Source: Microcebus murinus (taxonomy: Eukaryota > Chordata > Mammalia > Primates > Cheirogaleidae). Taken from it: a DNA stretch of 64,000 bases. How positions within the stretch are numbered: position 1 is the first letter of the stretch; each line of letters begins with the position of its first letter. This document shows positions 33,855-46,399 of this stretch, piece after piece. The notes beneath the pieces are model-generated. The model made no database searches. It had not been told where the DNA came from and saw only the letters and a program-made list of their open reading frames with translations. Made by a program: the position numbers and the translations under genes. The DNA is taken from NCBI RefSeq assembly GCF_040939455.1, contig NC_134117.1:65184501-65248500 (forward strand), in the 5' to 3' direction.

Positions 33855-34963
33855 GTGGTTTTAAATCATGGCCACAAATTCTGGGATACACCTTGCCTTG
33901 TTCATTTCCCTTGAAGTTGGAAGACCTGTGACCATTTCCACCGGTAGAGCGTGGCAGTAGGGCTACCGCGTAACTTCCAAGGCTAAGTCACAGTGGCCAA
34001 GCTTATTCCCGGTACCCTGAGCAGACGTAATGGATAGGTCTCACACAAGATACTCCAGGTGGGAGTTCTAGCTGAGCCCAGCCTTCCAGCCATTCTAACC
34101 ACCTCCCTGCTATTCAAGTCTTCCCAGCTGAGACCTCAGAAATCGTGCAGCAGAGAAAACCCATGTCTGGGTATTGGACATGTGAGTGAAGAAGTTTCCG
34201 GATAATTCCAGCCCCAGCCATTCTACCCATGCCCCACTATTCAAGTCTTCCCAGCTGAGGCCTCAGATATCATGCAGCAGAGAAAACCCTCGCAGGCTGC
34301 ATCCTCTCTAAATTCCCAACCAACAGAATCCAGTAGCATAGTGTCACATTCACTCGGAGGTCTTGGGTGGCCTAGTTAACAGCTCCCCCAGGGGCTAACT
34401 TTTCCCTTAGGATCTGATTCACAGCAAAGATGAGTCTCAGGCACTGTCTGATGTCCAGGTAATGTGTCCTGGCAGTGCTGGCACAATGTGGACAGCAGGA
34501 GCAGGCCAGGGCCCTGGGCCATTTATAGTCAGGGATCAGGTAACCCCCAGGCCAGGAGAGTCTCCACCCAGAGACCATTCTCAGATTTGGGGGATTCTTC
34601 CCCCTTTTTGATACCTGTGTTCAGTCCAAGTCAGTTACCAGGTGTTTCTTTCCTAAGGCGAATCTAAGCTGTTCTTGTAAGGGAAAGCTGTACTTTAAAG
34701 TTCATGACAGTTGCCTCTGTGCTGTGGTGGTCTTGTCTCTTGGAAATCCCTGGACCGGGGTTGGCAAATGCAGGCCAGGTTGCATTATAGCACTACGTAA
34801 CACACAGGGTGGGCCCTGGGAGATGCTCATGTGCGTCTTATGGCTCTCATTAGTCTTACAGCCGTGATATGTCTCTTATGGTATACTATATATATGTAAA
34901 TGGCTGTCATTTTCAGTCACTGAGTTGTGAGGTGGTTAGCTATGCATCAATAATCAGAACAGA
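33855..34963 (+). mobile_element. old LTR interrupted by unidentified insert
   Basis: The left part (33855-34345) is ERVL/MaLR-type LTR sequence with blocks such as TGTGAGTGAAGAAGTTTCCG and CCAGCCCCAGCCATTCTACC. The characteristic terminal block CACTGAGTTGTGAGGTGGTT is found only at 34919-34938. Between about 34346 and 34880 the sequence does not fit the LTR. The unit TTCAAGTCTTCCCAGCTGAG recurs at 34115 and 34241 as a diverged internal duplication. Confidence 0.6.
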
Positions 34964-34993
34964 GGGTAAAAATAAAAGACAAAATAGAAGAGA

Positions 34994-35310
34994 GGCCAGA
35001 CATACTGGCTCATGCCTGTAATCCCAGCACTTTGGGAGGCTGAGGTGGAAGGATCACTTGAGGCCAGGAATTTGAGACCAGCCTGGGCAAGATAGCAAGA
35101 CTCTATCTCTACAAAAATTTAGAAAAGTTAGCCAGGTGTGCTGGCACATGCCTATAGTCCCAGCTACTCAGGAGGCTGAAGTAAGTGCATCACTTGAGCC
35201 CAGGAGTTTGAGGTTGCTGTGAGCTATGATCACACCACTGCTCTCCAGACACCACCCTGGACAGCAAAGCAAGACCTGGTCTCAAAAAAATAAATAAAAG
35301 AAATAACAGA
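34994..35310 (+). mobile_element. Alu SINE, older type, sense
   Basis: Dimeric Alu from GGCCAGACATACTGGCTCAT to AAAAAAATAAATAAAAG. The linker ACAAAAATTTAGAAAAGTTA lacks the lemur extension, and divergence is high (AluJ-like). It has a short duplication-like CAGACACCACC near 35246 in the right monomer. Confidence 0.92.
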
Positions 35311-37439
35311 AAAGAAAGAGGCACATTTAATACAGAAATGATGCAGGAAGTAGAGTTACCCATTACCCCAGAATGCAGTTGAAATGTGAAAAGGAAAGTC
35401 AATGGTAAGAAACAACATTAGCTTCTGAGGACTGATTGTCTGTTCTGCAAACCTAATTCTGGGTGCCAGCAGCACATTTAAATTGCAATGATCACATTAA
35501 TCATGAAAGTATGAAATTATTTTGCAGGGAAATGCCAATTGGCCTTTTATATGTTTTTCTTCTGTATAAAAGAGACAGCTTTCCCTTTGGCCAGACTCAA
35601 CCTACCCAGCACCATCAGCCTTACAAAGCCTCCTGGTAAATGCTCTCTCCACGACAGCTGCTCATCAGGGAGCTGGGAATCACCAGCTTTGGGGGCCCTT
35701 GGTTCTGGTCAGTCCCATGTCCCAGAGCTGCTCTATACCTGAGGACTCAGTCTTTCTGATGATGTGCCCAGCCTGCAGCTTGGGACAACTGCCCTTATGT
35801 CTTGGACCTCAATGTCCCACTGAGAAATTGGCACCCCTGCCCAGGTAACCTGCCTAAGCTGGACTCTGCCTCACTCCAACTCCTGGCTGGCATCTTGCCT
35901 ACACCAGACATCCCACCTAACCCAGATGCTCCCCCAGAACTGTGCTAGAGTCCTCCCACCCCTCTGAATGTCTCTAGGGTGGACAACTGGCTACCCCATG
36001 TTGGGAATTGCCCGGAAACCTAGTTCTCCAAGCCCGAGTCCCAGCTTCCTCTAGCTCCACAGTGGCCCAGCCTGCCTTGCAGCAAAGCCTCCTAAGTCGT
36101 GACAACTTTTGCAGAAAGTGCAACATTCCGACAATAGACCAAACCTTGCCCACCTGGACCCATTGTGGAACCTCGTTTCTTTTAAGCACTTCCTCTTGTG
36201 AATCCCCAAACACCACTGAGGGAGGTCAAAGACGTATGCCAGCTCAGTGCTTCCTTGATTTACTTGTGGCAGGCTGCAAAGCAAGCCCTTCTCTGTGGGG
36301 CTGTTTGTCTAAGTGGGGCACTTAAGTTCAGATTGCCAGTTAATACCTGTGGAGCCGAGTCCCAGCTTACTCAGCTCTGGGACTAGTGGAAAGACTTAAT
36401 GGACCTCAAAGTCTCACAGGTTGGCAGTTTAAGCAGAAATTTCCAAATCTGCCAAAGGAATAGCTTTCCTGCTTCAGTTGCTATGAAGGGGGAACAGAAT
36501 GGAGAAGTGACAGCCTATTAACCCTCTGCCAAGAAAACTGGGTTGCAAGGTTAAGGAGCAAGACCTCAAGTGCCACGAGCATCAGCAGATACCGACTGTC
36601 GGCCAATGATAAGCATCAGAGAAACCCCCAGCAATGGACTTGTTCTTTGCCCCAGGGAGGGGGGCAGGTCTGAGGGGGTGGGAGGAGAAGTTCTGAGCCT
36701 TGATTGGGCCCCGTTGTGGAGCTGTCCGGGAAGATTGCACATCTGCTCTAAGTGTTGCATTCAGCAAAGCACATGACGGACAGTGCTTTTGTACCAGGGA
36801 CACGCCAGTCAGCACAGAGCCTTAGATGGCTGAGGAAATTAAAGCCTTTTCAGGCCCTTTCATAACACACCTGATTTCTATATTAAATTTGAGGGTGGAT
36901 GGATATTGTATCGGGTAATTGCCAGCCCCAAATGTCACCATAGGTTACAGACACTGGGGGAAAGCCAGCTTCCCCAATATGTAGGCAGCCCCAGGCACTA
37001 GCGACTGCACGGGACCTCGGGAGAGGAACGCTGGGCTCTGGTCCTGTTAACTTCCAGCCCCAACCTCACCTTGTATTGCAGGGTAAGATCCACGGGTTTC
37101 TGACCCCAAGTCACAGGGCCGAGCTGTCAGGGGAGCCACCTGGTTTGACGGCAGAAATCTCCCCAAGGAGCAAGTGCCAAGCACTGGGCAGGGTGAAGGG
37201 AGGAAAGCGATTCTGTTAACAACCAGGGTGGCTCTGGAGCCCACAGGGTCAGACCCACAGGATGTAGACAATTCACGTTCTGATCAGGCTGATGGCTCTT
37301 TTGTGGGAAACGGGAGGTGTTCCCAGCAGTGAGCAGGCTGGGCTGGGTGTCATAGCAGTGGCCTGTCCCCAGCAGCGACAGCAGAGTGCAGAGATCTGAA
37401 CGTCCAGCGTGCTCTTGGCGAGGCATGACACGGAGCGGC
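35311..37439. other. single-copy DNA, nothing recognised
   Basis: About 2.1 kb of single-copy sequence with many short ORFs on both strands and no repeat, gene or RNA recognised. Confidence 0.45.
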
Positions 37440-37600
37440 TCAAACACATTAGGTAACTCAATTTCTTGGAATCGTCACAGCAACCCAACTGGAGACAAAG
37501 ACACTGAGGTTCCGAGAAATACAGTGATGTGCTCAAGATCACACAGCTGCTTACAGAGAAGAAATTCAAACCCAGGCCTCCAAGATCCCCAGCAGTGCTT
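37440..37600 (-). repeat. MIR SINE, antisense
   Basis: GATGTGCTCAAGATCACACA, CAGCTGCTTACAGAGAAG and TTCAAACCCAGGCCTCCAAG are the antisense MIR core and tRNA-like part. Confidence 0.85.
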
Positions 37601-37754
37601 GGCTCACATAAGGAAGCAAACGTCTGTTGTGGCGAGGGGGGAGGGGGTACCAGAAAATAAGCAGATACAATTCTCCGTGACACTTGCTGAGACGGGAGAG
37701 GCGGATTATGCCTCCAGAGCCCAGAGGGGCATCTGAGTCAGGCTCCAGCGCGCA

Positions 37755-38085
37755 GGGAAGGCTTTGCAGCTCAAGCAGAGTCTCAGTGGAGGCCTGTAGC
37801 ATGAGAAGATGCCACTCCCCCAGATGGGGGGACGTGTCTGATCAGCGGAAGGAGCACGAGCAGCCCGCAGCGAGGGAGGCCGAGCTGTTCAGCGGGGCTG
37901 GAGAATGGGGTCTGAGAAGCGAGAGGCGCAGAATAAGCCTGGCAAAGACATAGAGGATCCTGCGGTCTCCTTAAGGCATTGGGACATCATCCAAAGGGAA
38001 AACGGACAGGCCCTGAAGAATTTAAAGGATGGAGGCACGGTCAGATTGGCGTTGTAGTAAGTTCACTCTCTAGCAGACATGGGGA
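37755..38085 (-). repeat. L2 LINE, antisense
   Basis: GGGAAGGCTTTGCAGCTCAAG, AAGGAGCACGAGCAGCCCGC and TTAAAGGATGGAGGCACGGT follow the antisense order of the L2 3'UTR. Reading frames through it (37684-38413) are artefacts. Confidence 0.55.
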
Positions 38086-39510
38086 AGGTCAAAGACGAAG
38101 GCAGACAGGGCCGGAGTCAGCCCCAGCAGTGCAGGCTGACCACGCAGAGGGCGGAGGAAGATGCGCTGGGGACCCTCACGCTCCCCGCCCTGCCCCCCCC
38201 ACACACACACCTGCTGCAACAGCAACAACGACACAGTGGTGGACTGGGGCTGCGGCTCTGGCCACGTGTGCCCAGGGACCACACATTCCTGCAGTGGCAC
38301 ATTCAGTGCAGCCAGAAGCCCCACCCGTGCATGTGCCTCCGGGAAGCAGGGCGCTGTCCGCCCGGGTCCTGCCGGGCACAGCGCTTCCCCCGGGGGATGT
38401 GGCCACACCCTGAGCATCAGTAGGGCCTCAGCGTCTCACCTCATGAGACTGCCCGAGCCTCCCTGTGGGGCTTCCTGCCAGGCTGGCATGCAGTGGCAGA
38501 GTAGCATGCTCCTGCAGGTGAGGAAAGGGACAAGGTGGTGTAGGGCAGGAAGGTGGCCCCTGCTTTGGGAAGAGGTGGTAGTTAACGCAGGCAAAGCTGC
38601 CAAGGAAGGGGACTGGCAGGGCGCTGTGGCCTCTGTAACAGCGTTTCACATGTCCCCTGGGGTCCCAGCCTTAGACTCAGGCATGGCTCAGAGAAGCTCC
38701 AAACGAGCCAACGAGGCCCAGGTTCTGGGTAGACCTTGGCGGTATCTCTAAGCGGGTGGCACGGGCAGTAAGCCAAGGGTCTACACTGGGGCTCCACCAG
38801 GCAGCTCTGCTTCTTGGAGAGGCACTTCCATCCAGGTGGGTTAGTCCAGCTCAGGGATTTCGGGATGGAGTCGGGCTTTTTTGAATCTCAAGGCCCCCAG
38901 CATTTCTTTGACTTCTGCTGCCTTTGATTCTGCTTTCTGTCTCTTTCTGCTAGAAGGAGACATCTCTGATGTTCTTTTTCTTCTCCTCAGCTAACTGGTT
39001 TCAAACGAGTGCTTCTGCCCTCCCTGCTGGCCTGTTGCGGGGACAGTTCCAGTGACAAGTGCTTCTCCTGGGTGGGTGGCTCCTACGGGAAGCTGTGGCC
39101 CCCTGTCTTGATTCTATCCCTTCCCCTGGCTCGCCGAGATAGTAACAACTCATTCACAAATGAAATGATGATGATTTGATTATGAAACTTTTTCACTTGT
39201 AGCAAATTCCTCACTTTCTATATAAACTATAATTGAATTTTTATTTCATCTTTCTTCCAGTGATCATATCTGAAAATTATTTTTATTCCATTTATGATGG
39301 CTTTTATTTTTTTTCATTTTATCGTATCCCAGTCAGAAAAAGTGACTTATGCCATTTATACTCTTTGGAACATACTGAGATTTTCTTTGCAGCACACAAT
39401 ATCGTCAGCTTTTGAATCCCTGATTTGATTTATCTCTTAGTCAGCTGAAATACATCTTAGCACAGTTTCCAGGAAGCATAAGAAAGTGGCATGCTTTCTA
39501 AACCATTGCG
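38086..39510. other. GC-rich single-copy DNA
   Basis: The most GC-rich long stretch (38090-38760), with overlapping ORFs of up to 196 codons in several frames on both strands. Long open frames are expected when GC is high. No domain was recognised, and no promoter-like CpG cluster is convincing by eye. Confidence 0.4.
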
Positions 39511-39514
39511 TTTC

Positions 39515-39600
39515 TGAAAGTGTCTTTTTTACGGCTTCACACATCAACGACAATTTAGCTGAACACAGAATTCTAGGGTCACAACCTTCTTCATTTAAGC
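39515..39600 (-). repeat. old L1 fragment, antisense
   Basis: TCTGAAAGTGTCTTTTTTAC and TGAACACAGAATTCTAGGGT match an antisense piece of old L1 3' sequence. Confidence 0.55.
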
Positions 39601-40598
39601 CCCTGGGGATGGCGGGTCTGTGTTGGAGTGAAAGCTAAGGCGAAGGGATGTTGCTGCCTTTGTAGGTAGCCTGTGCTTTTGTTGAGTTGCATGCAGGATT
39701 TTTTTTTAACTCCCCTAAATCACACCATAATCTCTTCTTCATCCTCGACCATACCGGCTCCTATGGGAGCATGAGAACAGCTCAGAGGAAGTGAGACACC
39801 ACGTGGAGGGACGAGGGAGGTGCCGGAGCTCCGGCTTCTAGGAATGTTCCCTGCAGGACACAGGGCAGCGTGCTTTCCTTAGTAATTTCTCAGGCTACAC
39901 CGAATACTAACAAGCAAAATAACTCAGTTGTGTGCTCTGTGCTCTCAGTTCCCTTCCATGAGCAGAGGTTTATCATAAATCAATAGGATTTCTATAGCAA
40001 GGGCAAAAGTTACATATGAGGGATTGAGGAAATAGTAAGTTGAACCTGGAAAAGAATTTTCCTAGCCATATCTTTTCTCCTCCAGGTTCTGTGTGTCAAT
40101 GACAGATAGTTCTCAGCTCTCGTCCATGTCCAGCTGCGTTTGAGTATTGCCTCTGTCTTTCCCTGAATTCAGAGGGTTTGGTGCTCTGCTTGCTGCCCTA
40201 AAGCATTGCCCCACCCCAAGTAAGTCTGCACTAGAAGACCACATCTCTATACTCCAGGAAGAGGAGCAGAAGAGGAGAAGATGGCTCAGAGGTGTGTGGG
40301 GATCTTGTGGGCAAGAGAATCCCTGTACAGGTTCCGGGTGGAAGAGCAAGCAGGACTTGCTCAGTTTCCAGAAGTAGCTCCACAGGAGGACAGGAAAATG
40401 GGCTATGCCTTGCCCAGCTACAAGAGGTGCCCCTTCCACCAGCGCTGACATGAACGCTCTGCAGTGCACAGCTGTGAGGACATGGATAGTGGCCCTGTCT
40501 AGAGGAAGTCCCATCCCCAGGGTGGTGAGTTAAGAGCAGACCCAAAATTGCTACATGACATGTCAAGGCTGATAATCAAGGCAGAAACTCTCAACTAA
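39601..40598. other. single-copy DNA, nothing recognised
   Basis: Opposing ORFs at 40113-40566 overlap. No domain, repeat or RNA was recognised. Confidence 0.45.
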
Positions 40599-40599
40599 T

Positions 40600-40998
40600 A
40601 TCCATTATGGACTTAATATGTGTGTCCCTCCAAAATCCATATATCAAAATCTAGTCCCTAGTATGATAGTATATAGAGGTGAGACCCTTGAGAGGCAATT
40701 AGGTCATGAAGCCAGACCCCATGTTGGGACTAGTGCCTTTATAAAGGGATGGAGAGCCCAGAGCTCTCTCTTTACACCATGTGAAGACACAGTGAGAAAA
40801 CAGTCATCTATAAACCAGGAAGTAGGCCCTGGCCAGACACAAAATCTGCGGGTACCTTGATCTTGGACTTCCCAGCCTCCAGAACTCTGAGAAATATACA
40901 TTTGTTGTTTAAGAAATATACATTTGTTGCTTAAGAAATATACATTTGTTGCACCAAGTCTATAGTATTTTTGTTACAGCAGGACATACTGATGAAGG
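40600..40998 (+). mobile_element. MaLR (MLT1-type) solo LTR
   Basis: The MLT1-type order is present: ATTATGGACTTAATATGTGT, TAGTGCCTTTATAAAGGGAT, ACACCATGTGAAGACACAGT, AAACCAGGAAGTAGGCCCTG, TTGATCTTGGACTTCCCAGC, CTCCAGAACTCTGAGAAATA and a 3' end near GTTACAGCAGGACATACTGA. The AAATATACATTTGTTG segment is tandemly triplicated (see separate entry). Confidence 0.88.
40891..40953 (+). repeat. 22-bp triplication inside the LTR
   Basis: GAAATATACATTTGTTG starts at 40891, 40913 and 40935 (period 22). Unduplicated relatives have one copy here, so this is a local expansion. Confidence 0.95.
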
Positions 40999-42560
40999 CA
41001 ACGAATGTCTCAACATATTATCCTGCCACAAATTTGTTACCTGAAAACACTGCCTTGACATACTAGGACAGGAGAGTATGCTCTTAAAATTTAGCTATTC
41101 CTAAGTGTTTCTAAAACACTCCTCCTAAGAGACATTCATAAATGATTTACTCATCAAATAAGTTTCAGCTGGGAAAGCCCTTCCTAGAATCACAATGCAT
41201 GCTGTTATTTAAAAGGCTCTGAGAAGACCTAAGATAAAGAATACCATTGAACTTTATTTAGCCAAGTAGTTCCAAGATTATTTGGCCACAGAGAACCCTT
41301 TTCAGTTAATGCTCATTAACATCAGACAGAATATGGAACACACTTGGGGAAATACTGCTCTAAGAAAACCTTCCAGATCAAAGGATTTACCACACTGCCT
41401 TCTGCCCTAGGGCATGGTCCCAGCAGGAAATTAACAAAAAAAGGGAAGCTAAGTGTAACCTGTTTATTGAATAAGCTAGACTCAGCAGGGTGCAAGAAGA
41501 AAACAAATTTGTGCTTTCCCATCAGGTCTCTTGTAAACCTGCTCAGCCAAACAATACCTCTCTGGCGGGTGCCAGAGCTTTCTCAATCACTCTCAGGTAT
41601 TAACAAGCAGTCTCACCTTGGTAGCACAAAAAGGCCAATCAATCTGAATTCCTTAAGTCAACTCTCTCATCCAATTTAAAACTTCTCTCCCCAAACCACA
41701 ATAGGGACCAGAGAGAAAGCCTACTGTGGGGAAGGGAGGGTAGATACAATGTTTGGGGATCTTTTTTTTTAGCTTTTTCTTAACCATTCCCAAGGCTTTT
41801 CTATTCTTCGCACCACACACCATGCTGCTTCTGGCTCTTCTGATACGGGGAAGAGAGAAGAGCAGTGAGAGGAATAAAGAATATTAAAGTGTCTTGTATG
41901 CCTGGTGCTCTCTCTGGTCCTGTCTGGGTTTTTTAATGCCACTTTTCATGGCAGACACCCAAATACTGGCTGTTTTGTTTTGTGGGGGCATTTTGAGGGG
42001 TTCTTCAGAGACCACTCTCCGATGCCAGAGGTGAGGCCTTCCACCTGCACATTGCTAGCATGGATGTCACTTCTAACCGACAGGGCTGTGCCCTAAGCCC
42101 CTGTCGGCAATCCACCAGGGAGGGCCATCTCTCCTCTCCAGGCTAGTCTCTTGCATGAAGAACTTTTCAAGACATCCAAAGTCTATCTCGTTTTCAAGAG
42201 AGCCTCATCTGCAGTTCATTCCCATTTCTATCTCCTGGCACAGCCATCTAGAACAGCCCCAGAAAGCTTCTCACCTGTAAGTTTTTGCAGGTATGAATTA
42301 GGGCTCACTCTCCATTGTGACCAAAATCCTGGGAGCACATTTTTGTGTTCCCTTTGTGGTTGTCTGAAGCTCCTCCTCTCTTGACTTAGTGCTGGGGAAG
42401 AATTCCCCGTTGGGAGTGGGCCATGCCCAGCTCATCAGCAGTTCTGTGGATTTTGAGTTCCCAGGAAATAGACTCTGAAATAGAGATTTACAATGAGAAG
42501 ATTTATTGGAAAACACAGTCAGAAGCAACTCCTATAAAGAAGTGAAGGGGAAATGCAGAA
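40999..42560. other. mostly single-copy DNA
   Basis: A weak hAT-like phrase (GAATATGGAACACACTTGGG) at 41329 may be part of an old MER element. GAAATAGAGATTTACAATGA (42477) may be an LTR scrap. Nothing else was recognised. Confidence 0.4.
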
Positions 42561-42564
42561 GGAA

Positions 42565-43765
42565 GTCTATATGACATTGTTCTAGGCAAAGTTTTTTTAT
42601 ATGTACCTAAAAGCACAGGCGATAGAAGAAAAAGAACAGTCAAATGAGATTGTATCAAACTAAAAAGCTTCTGCACAGCAAAGAAAACAATCAACAGGGT
42701 GAAAAGACAACCTACAGAATGGGAGAAAATATTTGTGAACCACACATCTGATAAGGAGTTAATATTCAAAATGCATAAGGAACTCAAACAACTCAATAGC
42801 AAGAAAACAAATAACCTAATTTAAAATTTGACAAAGAACCTAAAGGGAAAACTTCTTATAAGAAAACAAACAAATGGCCAACAGTTTTATGAAAAAACAA
42901 AAATGCTCAATATCACTAATCATCAAGAAACTGCAAATAAAAAACACAATAAGCTAGCTCCTCACACCTGTTAGGATGACTATTATCAGAAAGACAAGAG
43001 ATAACAAGTGTTAGCAGGATATGGAGAAAGGGAAATCCTTGTACACTGTTGGTGGAAATGTAAATTAATACAACCATTATGGAAAACAGTATGTAAGTTC
43101 CTCAAAAAAGTAAAAATAGAACTACCATATGACCCAACAATTCCACTACTGGGTATATACTCAAAGGAAATGATACTGGTATGTTGAAGAGATATCTGCA
43201 CCCTCATGCTCATTGCAGCATTGTTCACAACAGCCAAGATATTAAGACAATCTAAGTGTCTATCAATGGAGAAGTGGATTTTAAAAAGTGGTATGTGAAA
43301 TATTATTTGGCCTTGAAAAAAGAAGAAGATCCTTTCATTTGGGACAACATGAATGAACTGGAGGACAGCATGCTAAGTGAAATAAGCCAGGCACAGAAAG
43401 ACAAATAACACATGATCTCACTTATGTGTGGGAGCTAAACAGACAGGAGAAAGGAGGATGGGTAGATGTTGAAAAGGCACAAAATTTCAGTGAGACAGGA
43501 GGTATAAGATCAAGAGATCTTTTGTGCAACATAGTGATTATAGTTAATAAGAGTGTGTTTGTATACTTGAAAATTGCTAAGAGTAGAGTCTAAATAAATG
43601 TTCTCACCACAAAAATGATATGCATGTGAGATAATGCATATATCAATTAGTTTATCCAGTCATTCCACAGAGCATACATATATCAAAATGTAATGTTGTA
43701 CACCATAAATATATACAATTTTTAATTGTCAATTGAAAATTAATTAAATTAAATTTTAGAAAAAG
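42565..43765 (+). mobile_element. L1 retrotransposon 3' end, sense
   Basis: A 5'-truncated L1 with ORF2 blocks AAGCTTCTGCACAGCAAAGA, CAACCTACAGAATGGGAGAA, CCAACAATTCCACTACTGGG, then CATGATCTCACTTATGTGTG and a 3'UTR with AATGTAATGTTGTACACCAT, ending in an A/T-rich tail near 43765. It is an older type than the lemur-type 3' ends. ORF2 is broken by stops, and no clean duplication was found. Confidence 0.92.
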
Positions 43766-44838
43766 AAGCGAAAGAGCAAGAGTGGGCATGGGGAGATGTT
43801 GAACTTGGAGACAGTTGGGACTGATCCCCCAGAAAGCTTTCAAACTGCATTGGCTCCTCCCACACGGAGGCCAGGGGGCCAGGGCTCTGTGCACCTGCTC
43901 CCACCTGCCCTGGATGCAGGCTGCCCCCAGGGAGGAAGCAGACATTTGTACACTGAAGCTCCCTCCACCACAGGGAGTGCCAAGAGAAGGATGCTGCTCT
44001 GAATAAGCACAGCCAGCGCTCCCAGCAGCTGGGGGCTGCAGGCCTCGGTCCTGAAGGGGGTCCGGGTGGGGCACCACAGCACAGCACCCACGTTATCCCC
44101 TGCTAAATGTCAGAGACAGGGAAAGCCCTATTTAACATCGTGCTGCAGAAATGAGCACTTTTTGTTTTGTGCTGCTGTGTGCTGTGGTTTGCCTGCTGTC
44201 AAGGGGAACATCAGGTACTTGTTGAGCTGGTCAGCTAGCAGCAGCACCACCCCCAGTAGGAATGCCAAATAGTCCCTGTTCTTTCCTGGATTTCTCTTCA
44301 CTGTCTGTGTCCTGTTTTGGACAGCTCATGCCACCCTTCAAGTCTCAGTTTCCTTAGCTGCAGAACAGGATAGGGAAAGCCACCCTGTCTACTGCAGGGA
44401 GATGCACATGACATGTCTGACGCACACAAACCAGGAAATCTGCTACAAAGAGATTAGGCCTTCTTCAAAATACTAGCATGATATTAACAGAATTGCTGAG
44501 CCTTTTCTAGACGAGCCCCATTGGGGCTTGGAGCTCAAGCATCCCAAAAGTTAGCACCGACAAGTGAACTTCTTTGGAGATAGCTTTCATCACCCCAGGT
44601 AGTGGGGCTGGGGGGGTACAACCTTGAAGGCCTTGGGCAGAACACTGAGGGCTGCATCTTGTGGGAAGCCAGCATAATGACTGAGTTCCAGCTCTGCCAC
44701 TCACGAGGATATGACACTGTGTAAGTAACTATCTCATTGGAATCAGTTCTATATTGTGAAATGAAAGCACGATCCCAGGCCAGGATTTCTAACTCTTTTA
44801 GTAGCAGAACTCCGTTTTTGATTTGAAATTGTTTTGTA
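43766..44838. other. single-copy DNA, nothing recognised
   Basis: GC-rich at 43810-44090 with overlapping ORFs on both strands, up to 141 codons, with no family resemblance. It ends at the Tigger insertion. Confidence 0.45.
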
Positions 44839-45181
44839 CAGTGATCCCCCTTTATCCTTCAGGGAATATGTTCCAAGACCCTCAGTAGATGCCTGAAACA
44901 ATGGGTAGTACTGAACCCTACATATACTGGTTTGTTTCCTATGTGTATATACCTATGGTAAACTTTAATCTGTAAATTAAGCACAGTAAGAGACTAACAA
45001 TCATAACTAATAATAAAATAGAATAATTATAGCAATATATTATAATAAAAGTTATATGAATATGCCGTCTCTCCCCCCTCAAAATATCTTATTGTACTGT
45101 ATCTAACTGTACAGCCAAACTAATATCCAAGAGAGTAGCTGAAACCATGAAAATTAAACCACAGATCTAGGTGAATTACTG
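44839..45181 (+). mobile_element. Tigger-type non-autonomous DNA transposon
   Basis: Starts CAGTGATCCCCCTTTATCC after TA (44837-44838), with blocks CCAAGACCCTCAGTAGATGC, AAGCACAGTAAGAGACTAAC and AATATCTTATTGTACTGTAT. It ends in a degenerate inverted end GGTGAATTACTG at 45181. At 343 bases it has an internal deletion relative to autonomous mariner/Tigger relatives. The right TA target base pair is mutated to AA. Confidence 0.85.
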
Positions 45182-45274
45182 AATATGAAAACATTACACA
45201 AGTTCCTCACAATGTTTAAATGGAGGCTAATGATGGAAAAATTTTCCCCAGATTTTGTGGAAGTCTTCTGAAGC

Positions 45275-45840
45275 ACAATAATGCAATCACTGACTCAGAA
45301 AATAGTTCCTGTGTGTCCACCATGTGCCAGGCACTGTAGTAGGCAGGGCGTTCAACAACCGTGCTACAGGCTGGACGCCCAGCAGCTTCTGACCCCCTAA
45401 AATTTACAGTCACTGGGTGAGCCAGACAAGACATGGGCAGTTACAATACAGTGGGATAAGCGCTCAAACAGGAGGATGTTAGAGCATATCAGAGAAGATT
45501 TTAACGCAGCTTTGCAAATGTGGAGGAGGCGGGGTTGACATTTGGGAGAAACTAGATCTAAAGGATGTGTTAGAGTTAACTAGCTACTCAAGAGAAGAGG
45601 CTCTTCCAAATAGACAGCCTTTTATGTGCAGCGGGCCAGAAAGGAGAGAGTGGCACTTTTGAAGAGCTGAATAAAGACTGGGGAGCCACTGAGACTAGGA
45701 GATGGGGCCACAGAATTAAGCACTGCCTAGACCACAAAAGGTCGTTTGTGAAATACTAAGAAAGCTGGACTTCATCCTAAGTGCCACGAGAAGGCATTGA
45801 TGGAGCTTAAGCAATGTTTAAGAATCACTAGTCTAAGTGA
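45275..45840 (-). repeat. L2 LINE, long antisense copy
   Basis: From CACCATGTGCCAGGCACTGT (45319) through TTCTGACCCCCTAAAATTTAC, GAAAGCTGGACTTCATCCTA and GAGCTTAAGCAATGTTTAAG, the antisense L2 3' region is colinear over more than 500 bases, one of the longest L2 pieces in the window. Confidence 0.75.
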
Positions 45841-46399
45841 CCTCCCAGGATACTAATGCTTGCAATAACTGGTTTCATTAAGCCCAACCAATAAATTCTT
45901 ACACATTAATTGTGAGCCACTCAACAAATATTTGCTAAATGTAATTAAAATGTGATTATTTAAATCATAAAGACTTAGCAAAACACCTTTTGAGAAAAAA
46001 AAAAAAAAAGGTAAACCTATTTCTGGCAAAAAACCCAATTCATATTTCTCCTAAGGCAGCATGATACCTCCAATGGGAAGGAAAGGAGGGCAGGAGGCTC
46101 AGAAGGGGACAGCCCAGGTAAAAAAGGATGCTGATGCCTAAAAGGGACAGATAAAGGCTGGGACACCGTGGGACTAAGAAACAAAAGATAGCAAAAGGGC
46201 GAGGTAGCTGCAAAGCACTCAACCACAGTTTATCGGGACTGCCAAAGCCAGTAAGCGGGCAACAGAGACATTTTTCCCAAGGACTAAGCCAGAGAACATG
46301 GACACTGAGAGAAGCTGGGCAGTGTCTCAGGCAGGCAGTAAACCTCAGAAGGGACAGTAAAAATCTTGCACTCAAATGATGAGCTACCAACTTTGGTTG
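45841..46399. other. single-copy DNA with A-run
   Basis: A run of about 15 A at about 45994-46008 is unattached to any recognised retroelement. Nothing else was recognised. Confidence 0.45.

Noticed and set aside
38161..38751. 196-codon plus-strand ORF and several overlapping ones on both strands
   Set aside because: GC-rich DNA keeps many frames open by chance. No domain is recognised, and competing frames of similar length overlap it.
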